Under the pieces are notes generated by a model, which made no database searches, had not been told where the DNA came from, and saw only the letters and a list, made by a program, of their open reading frames with translations. Positions 36,916-45,248 of a stretch of DNA of 64,000 nucleotides are shown piece by piece (position 1 is the first letter of the stretch; the number at the start of each line of letters is the position of its first letter). The stretch lies in the NCBI GenBank assembly GCA_963811585.1, contig CAWERR010000004.1, positions 33,432-97,431 of the forward strand, given 5' to 3'. The DNA is from JACDHG01 sp963811585 (lineage in GTDB: Bacteria > Actinomycetota > Actinomycetes > Propionibacteriales > Nocardioidaceae). The position numbers and the translations under genes are program-made.

Positions 36916-38506
36916 TCAGGCGGTCGGCGCCTTGGCGCGGCGCAGGCCGTACGTCACCCCGTCGATCAGCGCCCGCCAGGACGCCTCGACGATGTTGTGG
37001 CCGACGCCGACGGTCACCCAGAGCGCTCGTCTCGTCAGCTGTCTCGATCAGGACGCGGATGACTGCGTCGGTGCCGTGCCCCTGGTCGAGGATGCGCACC
37101 TTGTAGTCGATCAGCTCGAGCTTCGAGACCTCGGGGAACGCCTGACCGATAGCCTGGCGCAACGCGGCGTCGAGCGCGTTGACCGGCCCGTTGCCCTCCC
37201 CCGTGACAACGATGCGGTCGCCGCCAGCCCGCAGCTTGACGGTCGCTTCGGAGACGGCTTCCCCGCCCGGCGTCGACTCGGAGATCACCCGCCAGCTCTC
37301 GACCTCGAAGTACGACGGCCGGGTGCCCTCGACTTCCTCGATGAGCAGCAGCTCGAACGACGCGTCGGCCGCCTCGAACGTGTAGCCGGTCGCCTCCAGC
37401 TCCTTGACGCGGTCGGTCACCCGCGCCACCAGCGCGGGGTCACCGCCCAGGTCGTAGCCGAGCTCTCGACCCTTCATCTCGATCGAAGCCCGGCCGGCCA
37501 TCTCGGACACGAGCATCCTCATGTCGTTGCCGAGCTCGGCGGGATCGGTGTGTTGGTAGAGGCCCGGCTCGACCCGGATCGCACTCGCGTGCAGGCCCGC
37601 CTTGTGAGCGAAGGCGGACACGCCGACGTACGGCTGCCGCGACGAGGAAGGGACGTTCGTCACCTCGGCGATCGCATGCGCGATTCGGGTCGCGTCGCGC
37701 AGGTGTCCGACGGGTAGCACGTTCACGGCCGACCTTGAGCTCGAGGTTGGCCACGACGGCCACCAGGTCGGCGTTCCCGGTGCGCTCGCCGTAGCCGTTG
37801 ACGGTGCCCTGGACGTGGGTGGCGCCAGCGGTGACGGCCGCGAGGCTGTTGGCGACCGCGCATCCCGTGTCGTTGTGGCAGTGGATGCCGACGCGGATGC
37901 CGGCGGTGCTGACGACGTCGTGGACGACGTCACTGACCTCGTCGGCGGAAGCATTCCCCCGTTGGTGTCACACAGTGCGATCACCTCGGCGCCGGCTTCC
38001 GCGGCCGCAGCCAACACCGCCAGGGCATAAGCGCGGTTGTCGCGGTAGCCGTTGAAGAAGTGTTCCGCGTCGAGGAAGACCCGTTGCCCTTCGCTCCGGA
38101 GGTGGGTCACCGTGTCGGTGACCATTGCCAGGTTCTCCTCAAGCGTCGTACGCAACGCGAGCTCGACGTGTCGATCGTGGCTCTTGGCGACGAGCGTCAC
38201 AACCGTGGCGCCACTGTCGCGCAACGCAGCGACGAGAGGGTCGTCGGCAGCGCGCATGCCGGGTCGACGGGTGGCCCCGAATGCGGCAAGGGTTGCGTGC
38301 TGCAGATCCAGCTCGTCCTTTGCGCGGCGGAAGAACTCGGTGTCCTTGGGGTTGGAGCCGGGCCAGCCACCCTCGATGTAGCCGACGCCCAGCTTGTCGA
38401 GGTGTGCTGCGATCTGCAGCTTGTCGTGCACCGACAGGCTGAGACCCTCCTGCTGCGCACCATCGCGCAGCGTTGTGTCGTAGACGTGGAAGCCGTCCAG
38501 GGTCAT
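36916..38506 (-). CDS. cimA: Citramalate synthase, frameshifted
   Basis: Condenses pyruvate and acetyl-CoA to (R)-citramalate, an entry to isoleucine that bypasses threonine. HMGL-like barrel with YDTTLRDGAQQEGLSLS at the N-terminus, EVIALCDTNGGMLP, and a histidine-rich HCHNDTGCAVANS in a shifted frame. A C-terminal LeuA-type regulatory dimerisation domain follows (ATVKLRAGGDRIVVTGEGNG, then YKVRILDQGHGTDAVIRVLI). Two opposite indels (near 37955 and 37730) bracket the middle, and a third near 37030 shifts the last ~35 residues; the corrected stop is TGA 36916-36918. ATG 38504-38506 preferred (GAGGA upstream). 2-Isopropylmalate/homocitrate synthases are relatives. Confidence 0.9.
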
Positions 38507-38518
38507 CGTGAATCCTCG

Positions 38519-38535
38519 TGGTGGGTTATCCACCA
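38519..38535 (-). promoter_or_regulatory. Small inverted repeat just upstream of the cimA ribosome-binding site
   Basis: TGGTGG-GTTAT-CCACCA spans 38519-38535, between the kinase stop (38543) and the cimA Shine-Dalgarno GAGGA (38511-38515). Could be a small hairpin that modulates cimA translation, or a protein site. Nothing else supports a role. Confidence 0.4.
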
Positions 38536-38542
38536 ATGTATG

Positions 38543-40048
38543 TCAGGGCATGAGGTTGCGGAGCGACTGTTCCCATGGTGGATCCGGCAACGGCCAGTAG
38601 TGCGCGCCCGTTGCGACGAGCACGGCGAGCAGCACGACGCTGGCGACCGCAACCGCAGCCAGCACCATCACCGTTGCAGCGCCAGGCTGGAGCAGTGTGC
38701 GAGTGACGATGACACCGCCTGCTCGCACGTCCTCGCTGAGGGGACCCCACCAGACGAAGAGCCCGGCCACCAAGCCACCGATCGCCAAGATCAGAGCAAG
38801 CGGGTCAGGACCCACGGTCAGGACGGCAATCACCACGACGATGGCGCCGTCGATGATCGCCACTCCTGCGTTGACGAGGGCTGCCGGCAACGACAGCGTG
38901 CCAAACCACGGCATGCAGAGCGTGGCGAGCAGTCCGTCGTTGCGCCTGGGGCCGCGCTCTCTCCGCCAGTCTTCGAGCCGTCGCAGTCGGAGGCTGAGAG
39001 TGCGCAAGAACCACGCGCAGATGAACACTGAGATGGCGGTTATCGCCGGCGCAGTCATCGCTCCGGAGACAACGACCGCGAGCATCAGCGCCCAGAACGC
39101 CGAGTCGACGACGCGATGCCTTCTCTCTTCGTATGCCGACCAAGGAGTCGGGCTGTAGCCGCCTTGTGGCGCTGGTGCCTGCGTCGGCGCGGGCTCTTGG
39201 GGAGCAGGCGCGGCACTGGGCGCGCTGCTCACGCGCGGCGATGATGCACCAATCGGACTCGCGACCATCCAGTCGACGAGCTCTCGCGCACTGGGCCGCT
39301 CGTGCGGGTCCCGGGCGAGAGCGCGGGTCACCATCCACAGCAGGCTCTGAGGAACGGCGGACAAGTCGTGCTCGCCCCGACGTACTCGGTCCATCACCGC
39401 AACGGCAGGCCCTTTGCCATAAGGGCCTTTCCCGCTTGCCGCGAACACGACCGTGGCTGCCCATGAGTGCACGTCGGCCTTGGGTGTGGGGTCAGCACCG
39501 TACAAGATCTCCGGCGCCAGGTAGCCAGGTGTGCCGAGCAGCCAGCCGGTGTGGGTCAGCCTGGCATCGTCGGACAGCTGCGCGAGGCCGAAGTCGATCA
39601 GCACCGGGTTGCGTCCCTCGATCAGGACGTTCGACGGCTTGATGTCGCGATGAAGTACGTCGGCGAGGTGGACGGCGGCAATCGCCTCAGCAAGCCCGCG
39701 CGCGAAAACGTCGAGATCCTCGCCCCTGATGGGCCCTTGCCGCTCGACATGGTCATGGAGCGAAAGCCCGGGCACATAGCGCGTGACGACGTACGGCATG
39801 TCGCCCCAGGGGTCCGCGTCGTATACCTCCGCCACGCGCGGTGAACGCACCCGCCGCAGCGAAGTGACCTCGCGCGCCATCCGGGCACGGCCTTGGTCAT
39901 CGCCAACCACGTGTGCACGTAACAGCTTGATCGCAACACGTTGACCGTCTGGGCCTTGCGCAAGGTGGACGACGCCCATCCCGCCCTCACCGATCCTGGC
40001 GAGCAGCTGGTAAGCCCCGATCTTCGGTGGCTTTTCGGACTCGGGCAC
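38543..40048 (-). CDS. Membrane Ser/Thr protein kinase with multi-pass C-terminus
   Basis: 501 residues. Kinase domain ~10-270: glycine loop IGEGGMGVVHLA, VAIK lysine, catalytic HRDIKPSNV, DFG in LIDFGLAQL, and APE in TPGYLAPEILYG. A Pro/Ala-rich linker follows (~275-315). Then come about five membrane segments (~325-480) instead of the usual single segment plus PASTA domains, so it is not PknB. It lies between ilvE and cimA on the same strand, 31 bases after ilvE. Its target is unknown; operon context hints at amino-acid or nutrient signalling. Frame intact. Confidence 0.9.
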   Translation of the reverse strand: MPESEKPPKIGAYQLLARIGEGGMGVVHLAQGPDGQRVAIKLLRAHVVGDDQGRARMAREVTSLRRVRSPRVAEVYDADPWGDMPYVVTRYVPGLSLHDHVERQGPIRGEDLDVFARGLAEAIAAVHLADVLHRDIKPSNVLIEGRNPVLIDFGLAQLSDDARLTHTGWLLGTPGYLAPEILYGADPTPKADVHSWAATVVFAASGKGPYGKGPAVAVMDRVRRGEHDLSAVPQSLLWMVTRALARDPHERPSARELVDWMVASPIGASSPRVSSAPSAAPAPQEPAPTQAPAPQGGYSPTPWSAYEERRHRVVDSAFWALMLAVVVSGAMTAPAITAISVFICAWFLRTLSLRLRRLEDWRRERGPRRNDGLLATLCMPWFGTLSLPAALVNAGVAIIDGAIVVVIAVLTVGPDPLALILAIGGLVAGLFVWWGPLSEDVRAGGVIVTRTLLQPGAATVMVLAAVAVASVVLLAVLVATGAHYWPLPDPPWEQSLRNLMP

Positions 40049-40079
40049 GGCTTACGGTAACGCCAACGCACAACGCCGG

Positions 40080-41169
40080 TCAGGCGAGGCGGTGCAACCA
40101 TCCATGCGAGTCGTCGACGCGTCCGTACTGGATATCAAGGAGACGCTCTCGGATGGCAGTAGTGACTTTGCCGGCCTCGTCGCCGCACGACAGCTCCCCA
40201 CCGCGCCACTTCAAGATCCCGACCGGCGTCACCACCGCGGCGGTTCCGCACGCGAATACCTCGACGATGTCTCCACTCGCGACGCCGCTGCGCCACTCGT
40301 CGATCGACACCGCTCGCTCTTCGGCACGGTAGCCCAGCTCCGCGGCGAGCTCGAGAACCGAGCCACGAGTCACACCTTCGAGGATGGATCCGTTCAGCCG
40401 GGGTGTCACGATGGTTCCGTTGTTGAAGACGAAGAAGATGTTCATGCCACCGAGCTCTTCGATGTCTTGCTTGTTGACGGCGTCGAGGAAGACGACTTGG
40501 TCGCAGCCGTTGTCGATAGCCTCGGCCTGCGCCAGCAGGCTCGCCGCATAGTTGCCGCCACACTTCGCTGCCCCGGTGCCTCCGGGTGCCGCGCGTGAGA
40601 ACTCCTCGCTCAACCAGATCTTCACCGGCGTGAGGCCGCCGGTGAAGTAAGGGCCGGCCGGGGAAGCGATCACGGCAAAGGTGACGTGCTTGCACGGGCG
40701 GACGCCGAGAAAGACCTCGGACGCGAACATGAACGGCCGAAGGTAGAGCGACTTCTCTCCCGCGCCGTCCGGAACCCACTCGGAGTCAACCGTCACGAGC
40801 GACTCAACGGCCCGCAAGAACAGCTCGACCGGCAACGTTGGAAGCGCCATCCGGGTGGCGGACCTCTGGAATCGCTCTGCGTTCACTTCCGGGCGGAACG
40901 TCCACACGGACCCGTCTGTATGACGGTAGGCCTTCATGCCTTCGAAGATCTCCTGCGCGTAGTGCAGCACAGACGCAGCCGGGTCAACGGTGAACGGGCC
41001 ATAGGGCCGGACACCGGCGTTGTGCCACCCGAGCATCTGGCGTCCACTCGGCCACGAACATGTGGTCGGTGAAGAAGCGTCCGAAGCCCGGGTCGGCCAG
41101 GATCTCGGCTCGCTGTTCGGCGCTCACCCCGTGCGGGTTGCGCTCGATCGCGATCTCAGCGGAGGTCAT
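40080..41169 (-). CDS. ilvE: Branched-chain amino acid aminotransferase, one frameshift
   Basis: PLP aminotransferase for the last step of Val, Leu and Ile synthesis; class IV fold. N-terminus TSAEIAIERNPHGVSAEQRA, then after an indel near 41040 MLGWHNAGVRPYGPFTVDP. Other blocks: HYAQEIFEGMKAYRH, KCGGNYAASLLAQAEA, the glycine-rich NIFFVFNNGTIVTPRLNGSI, LEGVTRGSVLELAAELGY and FACGTAAVVTPVG. Lies 45 bases after leuB on the same strand. Confidence 0.94.
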
Positions 41170-41214
41170 AGAGGCACGCTATCCGAAGGCGACAACTGCG
41201 TCCCTTGTTGCGCC

Positions 41215-42282
41215 TCACGAGCGAGGCGACGAATCGGCGATTCTGGCGGCGATCGCTTCACCGACCTCGTTCGTCTTGCGCGGGGTCTCCCCTCGCTGCG
41301 TGATGTCTTCGGCGACTGCTTGGTCGACAGCTCGCGCAGCTTCGAGGTGGCCGAGATGCTCGAGGAGCAAGGCGACGCTCGAGATCGCTGCGGTGGGGTC
41401 GGCGATGTGACGGCCGGCGATGTCGGGTGCCGAACCATGGACCGGCTCGAACATGCTGGGCGTGGTTCTACTGGGGTTGATGTTGCCGCTTGCCGCCAGG
41501 CCGATGCCGCCAGTGACGGCGCCTGCAAGATCGGTGAGGATGTCGCCGAAGAGGTTGTCGGTCACCATGACGTCGAAGCGGCCAGGATCGGTGACGAGGG
41601 CGATCGTCGCCGCATCGACGTGGAGGTAGTCGACCTCGACGTCGGGGTGCGCCGCTGACAGCTCGGTCACCACCCGGGTCCAGAGTGCGCCTGCGTGCAC
41701 GAGCACGTTCGTCTTGTGCACCCAGGTGAGCCGGCGGCCACGGAACTCGGCTCGGCGGAACGCGTCTTCGACGACACGGTGCACACCGTAGGCAGTGTTG
41801 AGGCTCACCTCGGAGGCAACCTCGGCTGACGTACCAGCCCGGAGGGTTCCACCGTTGCCGACGTACGCGCCCTCGGTGCCCTCGCGCACGACGACGAAGT
41901 CGATCTCGGGCGAACCTGCCAAGGGCGTCGCCACGCCGGGATAACTGCGAGACGGGCGGAGGTTGACGTAGTGGTCGAGCTCGAAGCGGAGCCGTAGCAG
42001 CAGGCCGCGTTCGAGGAGTCCGGGCGGCATCGAGGTGTCGCCGGGACGACCGCCGACGGCGCCGAGGAGGATCGCGTCGTGGCCGCGGAGCTCGTCGAGC
42101 ACGGTCTCTGGCAGTACCTCGCCGGTGCGTCGCCAGCGTTCGGCTCCGAGGTCGTACGTCGTCGGGGTCCAGCCGATGGCGTGCGCCTGGCAGGCGGCGT
42201 CCAACGCCACCAACGCTTGCTCGGTGACCTCGGGGCCGATGCCGTCGCCGCCGATGACGGCGAGGCGGATGGTGTCAGTCAT
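41215..42282 (-). CDS. leuB: 3-isopropylmalate dehydrogenase
   Basis: NAD-dependent oxidative decarboxylase of leucine synthesis, about 355 residues. N-terminus TDTIRLAVIGGDGIGPEVTE; substrate motif VREGTEGAYVGNGG; HKTNVLVHAGALWTRVV; metal-binding DNLFGDILTDLAGAVTGGIG; and EPVHGSAPDIAGRHIADPTA. ATG at 42280-42282 preferred over one 9 bases upstream. First gene of a leuB-ilvE-kinase-cimA run. Frame intact. Confidence 0.96.
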   Translation of the reverse strand: MTDTIRLAVIGGDGIGPEVTEQALVALDAACQAHAIGWTPTTYDLGAERWRRTGEVLPETVLDELRGHDAILLGAVGGRPGDTSMPPGLLERGLLLRLRFELDHYVNLRPSRSYPGVATPLAGSPEIDFVVVREGTEGAYVGNGGTLRAGTSAEVASEVSLNTAYGVHRVVEDAFRRAEFRGRRLTWVHKTNVLVHAGALWTRVVTELSAAHPDVEVDYLHVDAATIALVTDPGRFDVMVTDNLFGDILTDLAGAVTGGIGLAASGNINPSRTTPSMFEPVHGSAPDIAGRHIADPTAAISSVALLLEHLGHLEAARAVDQAVAEDITQRGETPRKTNEVGEAIAARIADSSPRS

Positions 42283-42324
42283 GCCCTGCATCCTACGAAG
42301 CAGGTCCGGTGCGCAGGCAGGGCT

Positions 42325-42462
42325 CTAGTTGTCGTCGGGACGCTCCCCGCCGTGGTCGCGCAGATCGAGGGACTCCTGGACAGGGCCAGGGGGCTTCGAC
42401 GTGTTTGCCGGGCGCTCCTCGTCGAGCTGGGTAGGACCCCACTCGGGGTACATGTCATACAT
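42325..42462 (-). CDS. Candidate 45-residue small protein upstream of leuB
   Basis: ATG at 42460-42462 preceded by CCGGAGAG, an excellent ribosome-binding site, and ending in TAG at 42325-42327, 43 bases before leuB on the same strand. The predicted peptide begins MYDMYPEWGPTQLDEE and is acidic, Pro-rich and hydrophilic (ends GGERPDDN), with no membrane segment. It is not Leu/Val rich, so it is unlikely to be a leuB attenuator peptide. Unknown function; short enough to be missed by length filters. Confidence 0.6.
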   Translation of the reverse strand: MYDMYPEWGPTQLDEERPANTSKPPGPVQESLDLRDHGGERPDDN

Positions 42463-42531
42463 GGTGTGTTCTCTCCGGTTCTCAGTTCGTGAAGTGGTCG
42501 ACGGTCAACGAGACGGTGGGCCTGTCCCGCG

Positions 42532-42705
42532 ATGGCTGACATTCACGAACTGGTGCGCGGATTGCGCGGCGACGTTTCGCTCATCAGCGAAGGAGAACCG
42601 AATGCGATCGGCATGTTGCGGTTTCCTCACAACGCGGTCGGCCAACGCCCGGACACCGCGGCGGGGTGTTGGCCTAAGAGGCCCCGCCGCGGCGAGCAAG
42701 GATGA
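42532..42705 (+). CDS. Possible 57-residue small ORF, weakly supported
   Basis: Starts at ATG 42532 (ADIHELVRGLRGDVSLISEG) and ends TGA 42703-42705. The N-terminal half looks protein-like, but the last third is encoded by a strong GC-rich hairpin, and no convincing ribosome-binding site is seen. It is divergent from the 45-residue small gene (69 bases apart). Confidence 0.28.
   Translation: MADIHELVRGLRGDVSLISEGEPNAIGMLRFPHNAVGQRPDTAAGCWPKRPRRGEQG
42656..42692. terminator. Strong GC-rich hairpin upstream of the methyltransferase gene
   Basis: Perfect 11-bp inverted repeat CCGCGGCGGGG (42656-42666) and CCCCGCCGCGG (42682-42692), with an inner GGCCT/AGGCC that could compete. No T-tract. It could terminate plus-strand transcription from the small ORF, or minus-strand transcription. 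Confidence 0.65.
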
Positions 42706-42829
42706 CTACGAAGCGCCGCATTGTTCTTCCACGGTAGCGATGGCACGCCGACGATGTCCTGTGAATACGCCGTCCGTCTTGTGATGTGAGACTCGCATCC
42801 CACTTCCCGGCTGTGAAAGACTCGCCCCC

Positions 42830-43396
42830 GTGACCGCTCCGAACGAGCTCCCTCCCGTCGTGAGCCAGGCCCTCGACCTCTCTCGCCGCCGCGGATTCGT
42901 CACGTCGAGCCGCGTAGAGACCGGGCGACTACTCGCTGCTCTAGCTGCCAGCCGCAGCGGCACTCTCGGGGAGTGCGGCACAGGCTGCGGCGTCGGTGCG
43001 GCCTGGCTGTCCAGCGCGGCACGCGAGGGCAGCACCGTGATCACGGTTGAAGTCGATGCGGATCTGGCCGACGCGGTCAGCGACCTGTTCGGCGACGACC
43101 CGAGGGTCGAAGTCGTCAACGGTGACTGGTCGGCGCTACGGGAGCGCGCACCGTTTTCCCTTCTCTTCCTCGACGTTCGGGAAGCCAAGGCGTCTGGCGT
43201 CGATACGGTCGCGGAACTGCTCGGCCCTGGTGGGATCGTCGTCCTCGACGACTTCACCCCGTGCGCGACCTGGCCGCCGATGTACGACGGGCGCGTCGAC
43301 ATGACCCGCCAGCAATGGTTCACCGACGAGAGGTTTACGACGGTAGAGGTGATGGTGGCGAGTGACTCTGCCGTCCTCATCGCCACCCGCCACTGA
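42830..43396 (+). CDS. Class I SAM-dependent (O-)methyltransferase
   Basis: 188 residues. The SAM-binding motif I is LGECGTGCGVGAAWL at ~residue 46, followed by acidic VITVEVDADLADAV and the motif VVLDDFTP near the position where O-methyltransferases hold metal. Similar to the class I O-methyltransferase group; substrate unknown. GTG start at 42830. Single transcription unit between leuB and the repeat array. Frame intact. Confidence 0.78.
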   Translation: MTAPNELPPVVSQALDLSRRRGFVTSSRVETGRLLAALAASRSGTLGECGTGCGVGAAWLSSAAREGSTVITVEVDADLADAVSDLFGDDPRVEVVNGDWSALRERAPFSLLFLDVREAKASGVDTVAELLGPGGIVVLDDFTPCATWPPMYDGRVDMTRQQWFTDERFTTVEVMVASDSAVLIATRH

Positions 43397-43408
43397 CCCG
43401 CGGTCGGC

Positions 43409-43771
43409 GGTCGAGCCCGTCGAGACCCGGTGGTCGAGCTTGTCGAGCTGTTCTCCGGCGGTCGAGCCTGTCGAGACCCAGCCGTTTCGCTGTGCCCGCC
43501 GGTCGAGCTTGTCGAGACCCCGGCAGTTTCGCTCGCGTTGAAGAGCGCAGCAACGCAGAGAGTCACGCTGCTGGCTGCGTCGCACTGGCGACTGCGGCTG
43601 CTGTCCGGCGGTCGAGCTTGTCGAGACCCCGACGGTCAGGCGGCGGTTTTGCTTCGCGTTGAAAGGCGCAGCAACGCCAGAAGTTGCGCTGCTGGTTGCT
43701 TCCCGCTGGCGACTGCGGCAGGTCCCGCGGCGGTCGAGCTTGTCGAGACCCCGGTGATCTCGACAAGCTCG
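43409..43771. repeat. REP-like array: GGTCGAGCTTGTCGAGACCC copies within a composite repeat
   Basis: Copies of a 20-base element at 43409-43428, 43432-43450 (truncated), 43460-43479, 43501-43520, 43610-43629 and 43732-43751, plus an inverted copy at 43758-43771. The last direct copy and the inverted one form a 14-bp hairpin with 9-base loop. Between the 43501, 43610 and 43732 copies lie two related ~90-100-base spacers (both with GCGTTGAA, CGCAGCAACGC, GCTGCTGG and CTGGCGACTGCGGC), so a larger unit of 109 and 122 bases is tandemly duplicated. This fills the gap before the DUF222/HNH gene. Confidence 0.9.
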
Positions 43772-43868
43772 TTCACCATGAAGACGAATCGAGAAAGTCT
43801 CGAAAACCGTTGTGAATAAGGGGTCCTGAGCCTCAGAACTGTCGGCGGCCACCGATAGATTCAGTCCC

Positions 43869-45225
43869 ATGCTCGACACCGACACCGACCGCAGCCTCCT
43901 CGACGCAGACGCCACCCTGCGACACATCAGAGCAATGCAAGCGTCGGCGCAGCGTGCCGAGGTCGCGATCTTGGAAGACGCCGCCCACTGGGCCGACCTC
44001 CACGGCGTCCTCGAACCGACCGAGTTTGCGCTACCCGGAGTCGAACAGATGCTCCCACTCGGCGGCGACGGCACCCCCGAAGTATCCGAGTTCTGCCCCG
44101 CCGAACTCGGCGCCGAACTCGCCATCTCCCCCAACTCCGCCGCCAGGCTCATCGGGGACGCCCTCGACCTCCGCCACCGCCTCCCCCGACTCTGGGCCCG
44201 GATCCGGGCCGGTGAGGTGAAACCCTGGATCGGACGCCAGATCGCCACCGACACCCGCGACGTCTCCCAAGAGACCGTGGCCGTGGTGGACCGGCGGGTC
44301 GCCAAATACGCCCACTCGCTGACCTGGGGACGCCTCGCCAAAGTGGTCCAGGCCGCCATCATCGACACCGACCCCGACTACGCCCGCCAACGCGAAGAAT
44401 CCCACCGACGCAACCGCGGAGTCTGGCTCAACCCGGCCGACGAGACCGGCACCATCACCGGCGCCTTCGCCGCCGCCGGCCCCGACGCCCTGACCTTCGA
44501 CGCCGGACTCAACCGCACCGCCGACGCCCTCGGACTGCTCGGCGATTCGGACACCAAAGAATCCGCCGGTCCAAAGCCCTCGGCATCCTCGCCAACCCAC
44601 AGCTCACGATGGACCTCTACGCCACCGCCGCCGTTTCGCCGGTCGAGCCTGTCGAGACCCCGACAGGCTCGATCACCGAGCCGAGTGGGAACCCGACACC
44701 GTTCGTGCGGGGAGTCAGCATCAAGGTCGACCCCCGACCCAAAGCCGTCCTCTACGTCCACCTGACGCGGGAGCTCTGGCCTCCGGTGACGGTGTGGCCC
44801 GGGTGGAAGGGATCGGACCCGTCACCGTTGACCAAGCCAAACAATGGCTCGGCGACTGCACCATCAGCATCAAACCCGTGCTCGACATCGCCGGCATCGC
44901 ACCCGTCGACGCCTACGAACTACCCGACCAGATACGCGAAGCCATCCACATCATCACCCCGGCCGACACCTTCCCCTACGCGTCCTGCACCAGCCGCACA
45001 ATGGACAACGACCACACCATCGCCTACACCGACCCCGACGACGGCGGACCACCCGGCCAAACCGGGATCGGGAAACTCGGACCCCTGACCCGACGACACC
45101 ACCGAATCAAGACCCACAGCCGATGGCAAGTGAAACAACCCTTCCCCGGCATCTACCTCTGGCGATCACCCCACGGCAGATACTGGCTCGTCGACCACAC
45201 CGGCACCCACCGCCTCAGCGCCTGA
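43869..45225 (+). CDS. DUF222 (13E12 family) HNH endonuclease-like protein, frameshifted
   Basis: About 450 residues. N-terminal DUF222 helical region (LDTDTDRSLLDADATLRHIR, ELAISPNSAARLIGDALDLR, VKPWIGRQIATDTRDVSQET) and a C-terminal HNH module (ASCTSRTMDNDHTIAYTDPD, then LGPLTRRHHRIKTHSRW). Indels near 44565 and 44770 divide it. A TAGATT -10 box at 43856-43861 puts the transcript start at the ATG (43869), so the mRNA is probably leaderless. A REP-like hairpin is inserted in the coding frame at 44641-44670. Proteins of this family are abundant in actinobacteria and of unknown function; some behave like mobile genes. Confidence 0.88.
44641..44670. repeat. Intragenic REP-like hairpin inside the DUF222/HNH gene
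   Basis: GGTCGAGCCTGTCGAGACCC at 44641-44660, followed by CGACAGGCTC (44661-44670) that pairs with GAGCCTGTCG (44645-44654) around a six-base loop. It is read in frame as PVEPVETPTGS in the linker between the DUF222 and HNH parts, so the protein tolerates it. Same element as the upstream array. Confidence 0.88.
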
Positions 45226-45248
45226 CGCTCCGCACGCGACGCCTCGGG

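Noticed and set aside
42505..42699. Minus-strand 64-residue ORF opposite the 57-residue ORF
   Set aside because: No ribosome-binding site, Arg/Pro-rich composition and start inside the hairpin; probably a shadow.
43409..43771. CRISPR array
   Set aside because: Units are palindromic, unevenly spaced, and the spacers are themselves related; no cas gene is present.
43136..44368. Long minus-strand reading frame rich in GLDKLDRR repeats
   Set aside because: It reads the REP-like array and the complement of the methyltransferase and DUF222 genes; the repetition comes from DNA repeats, not protein domains.
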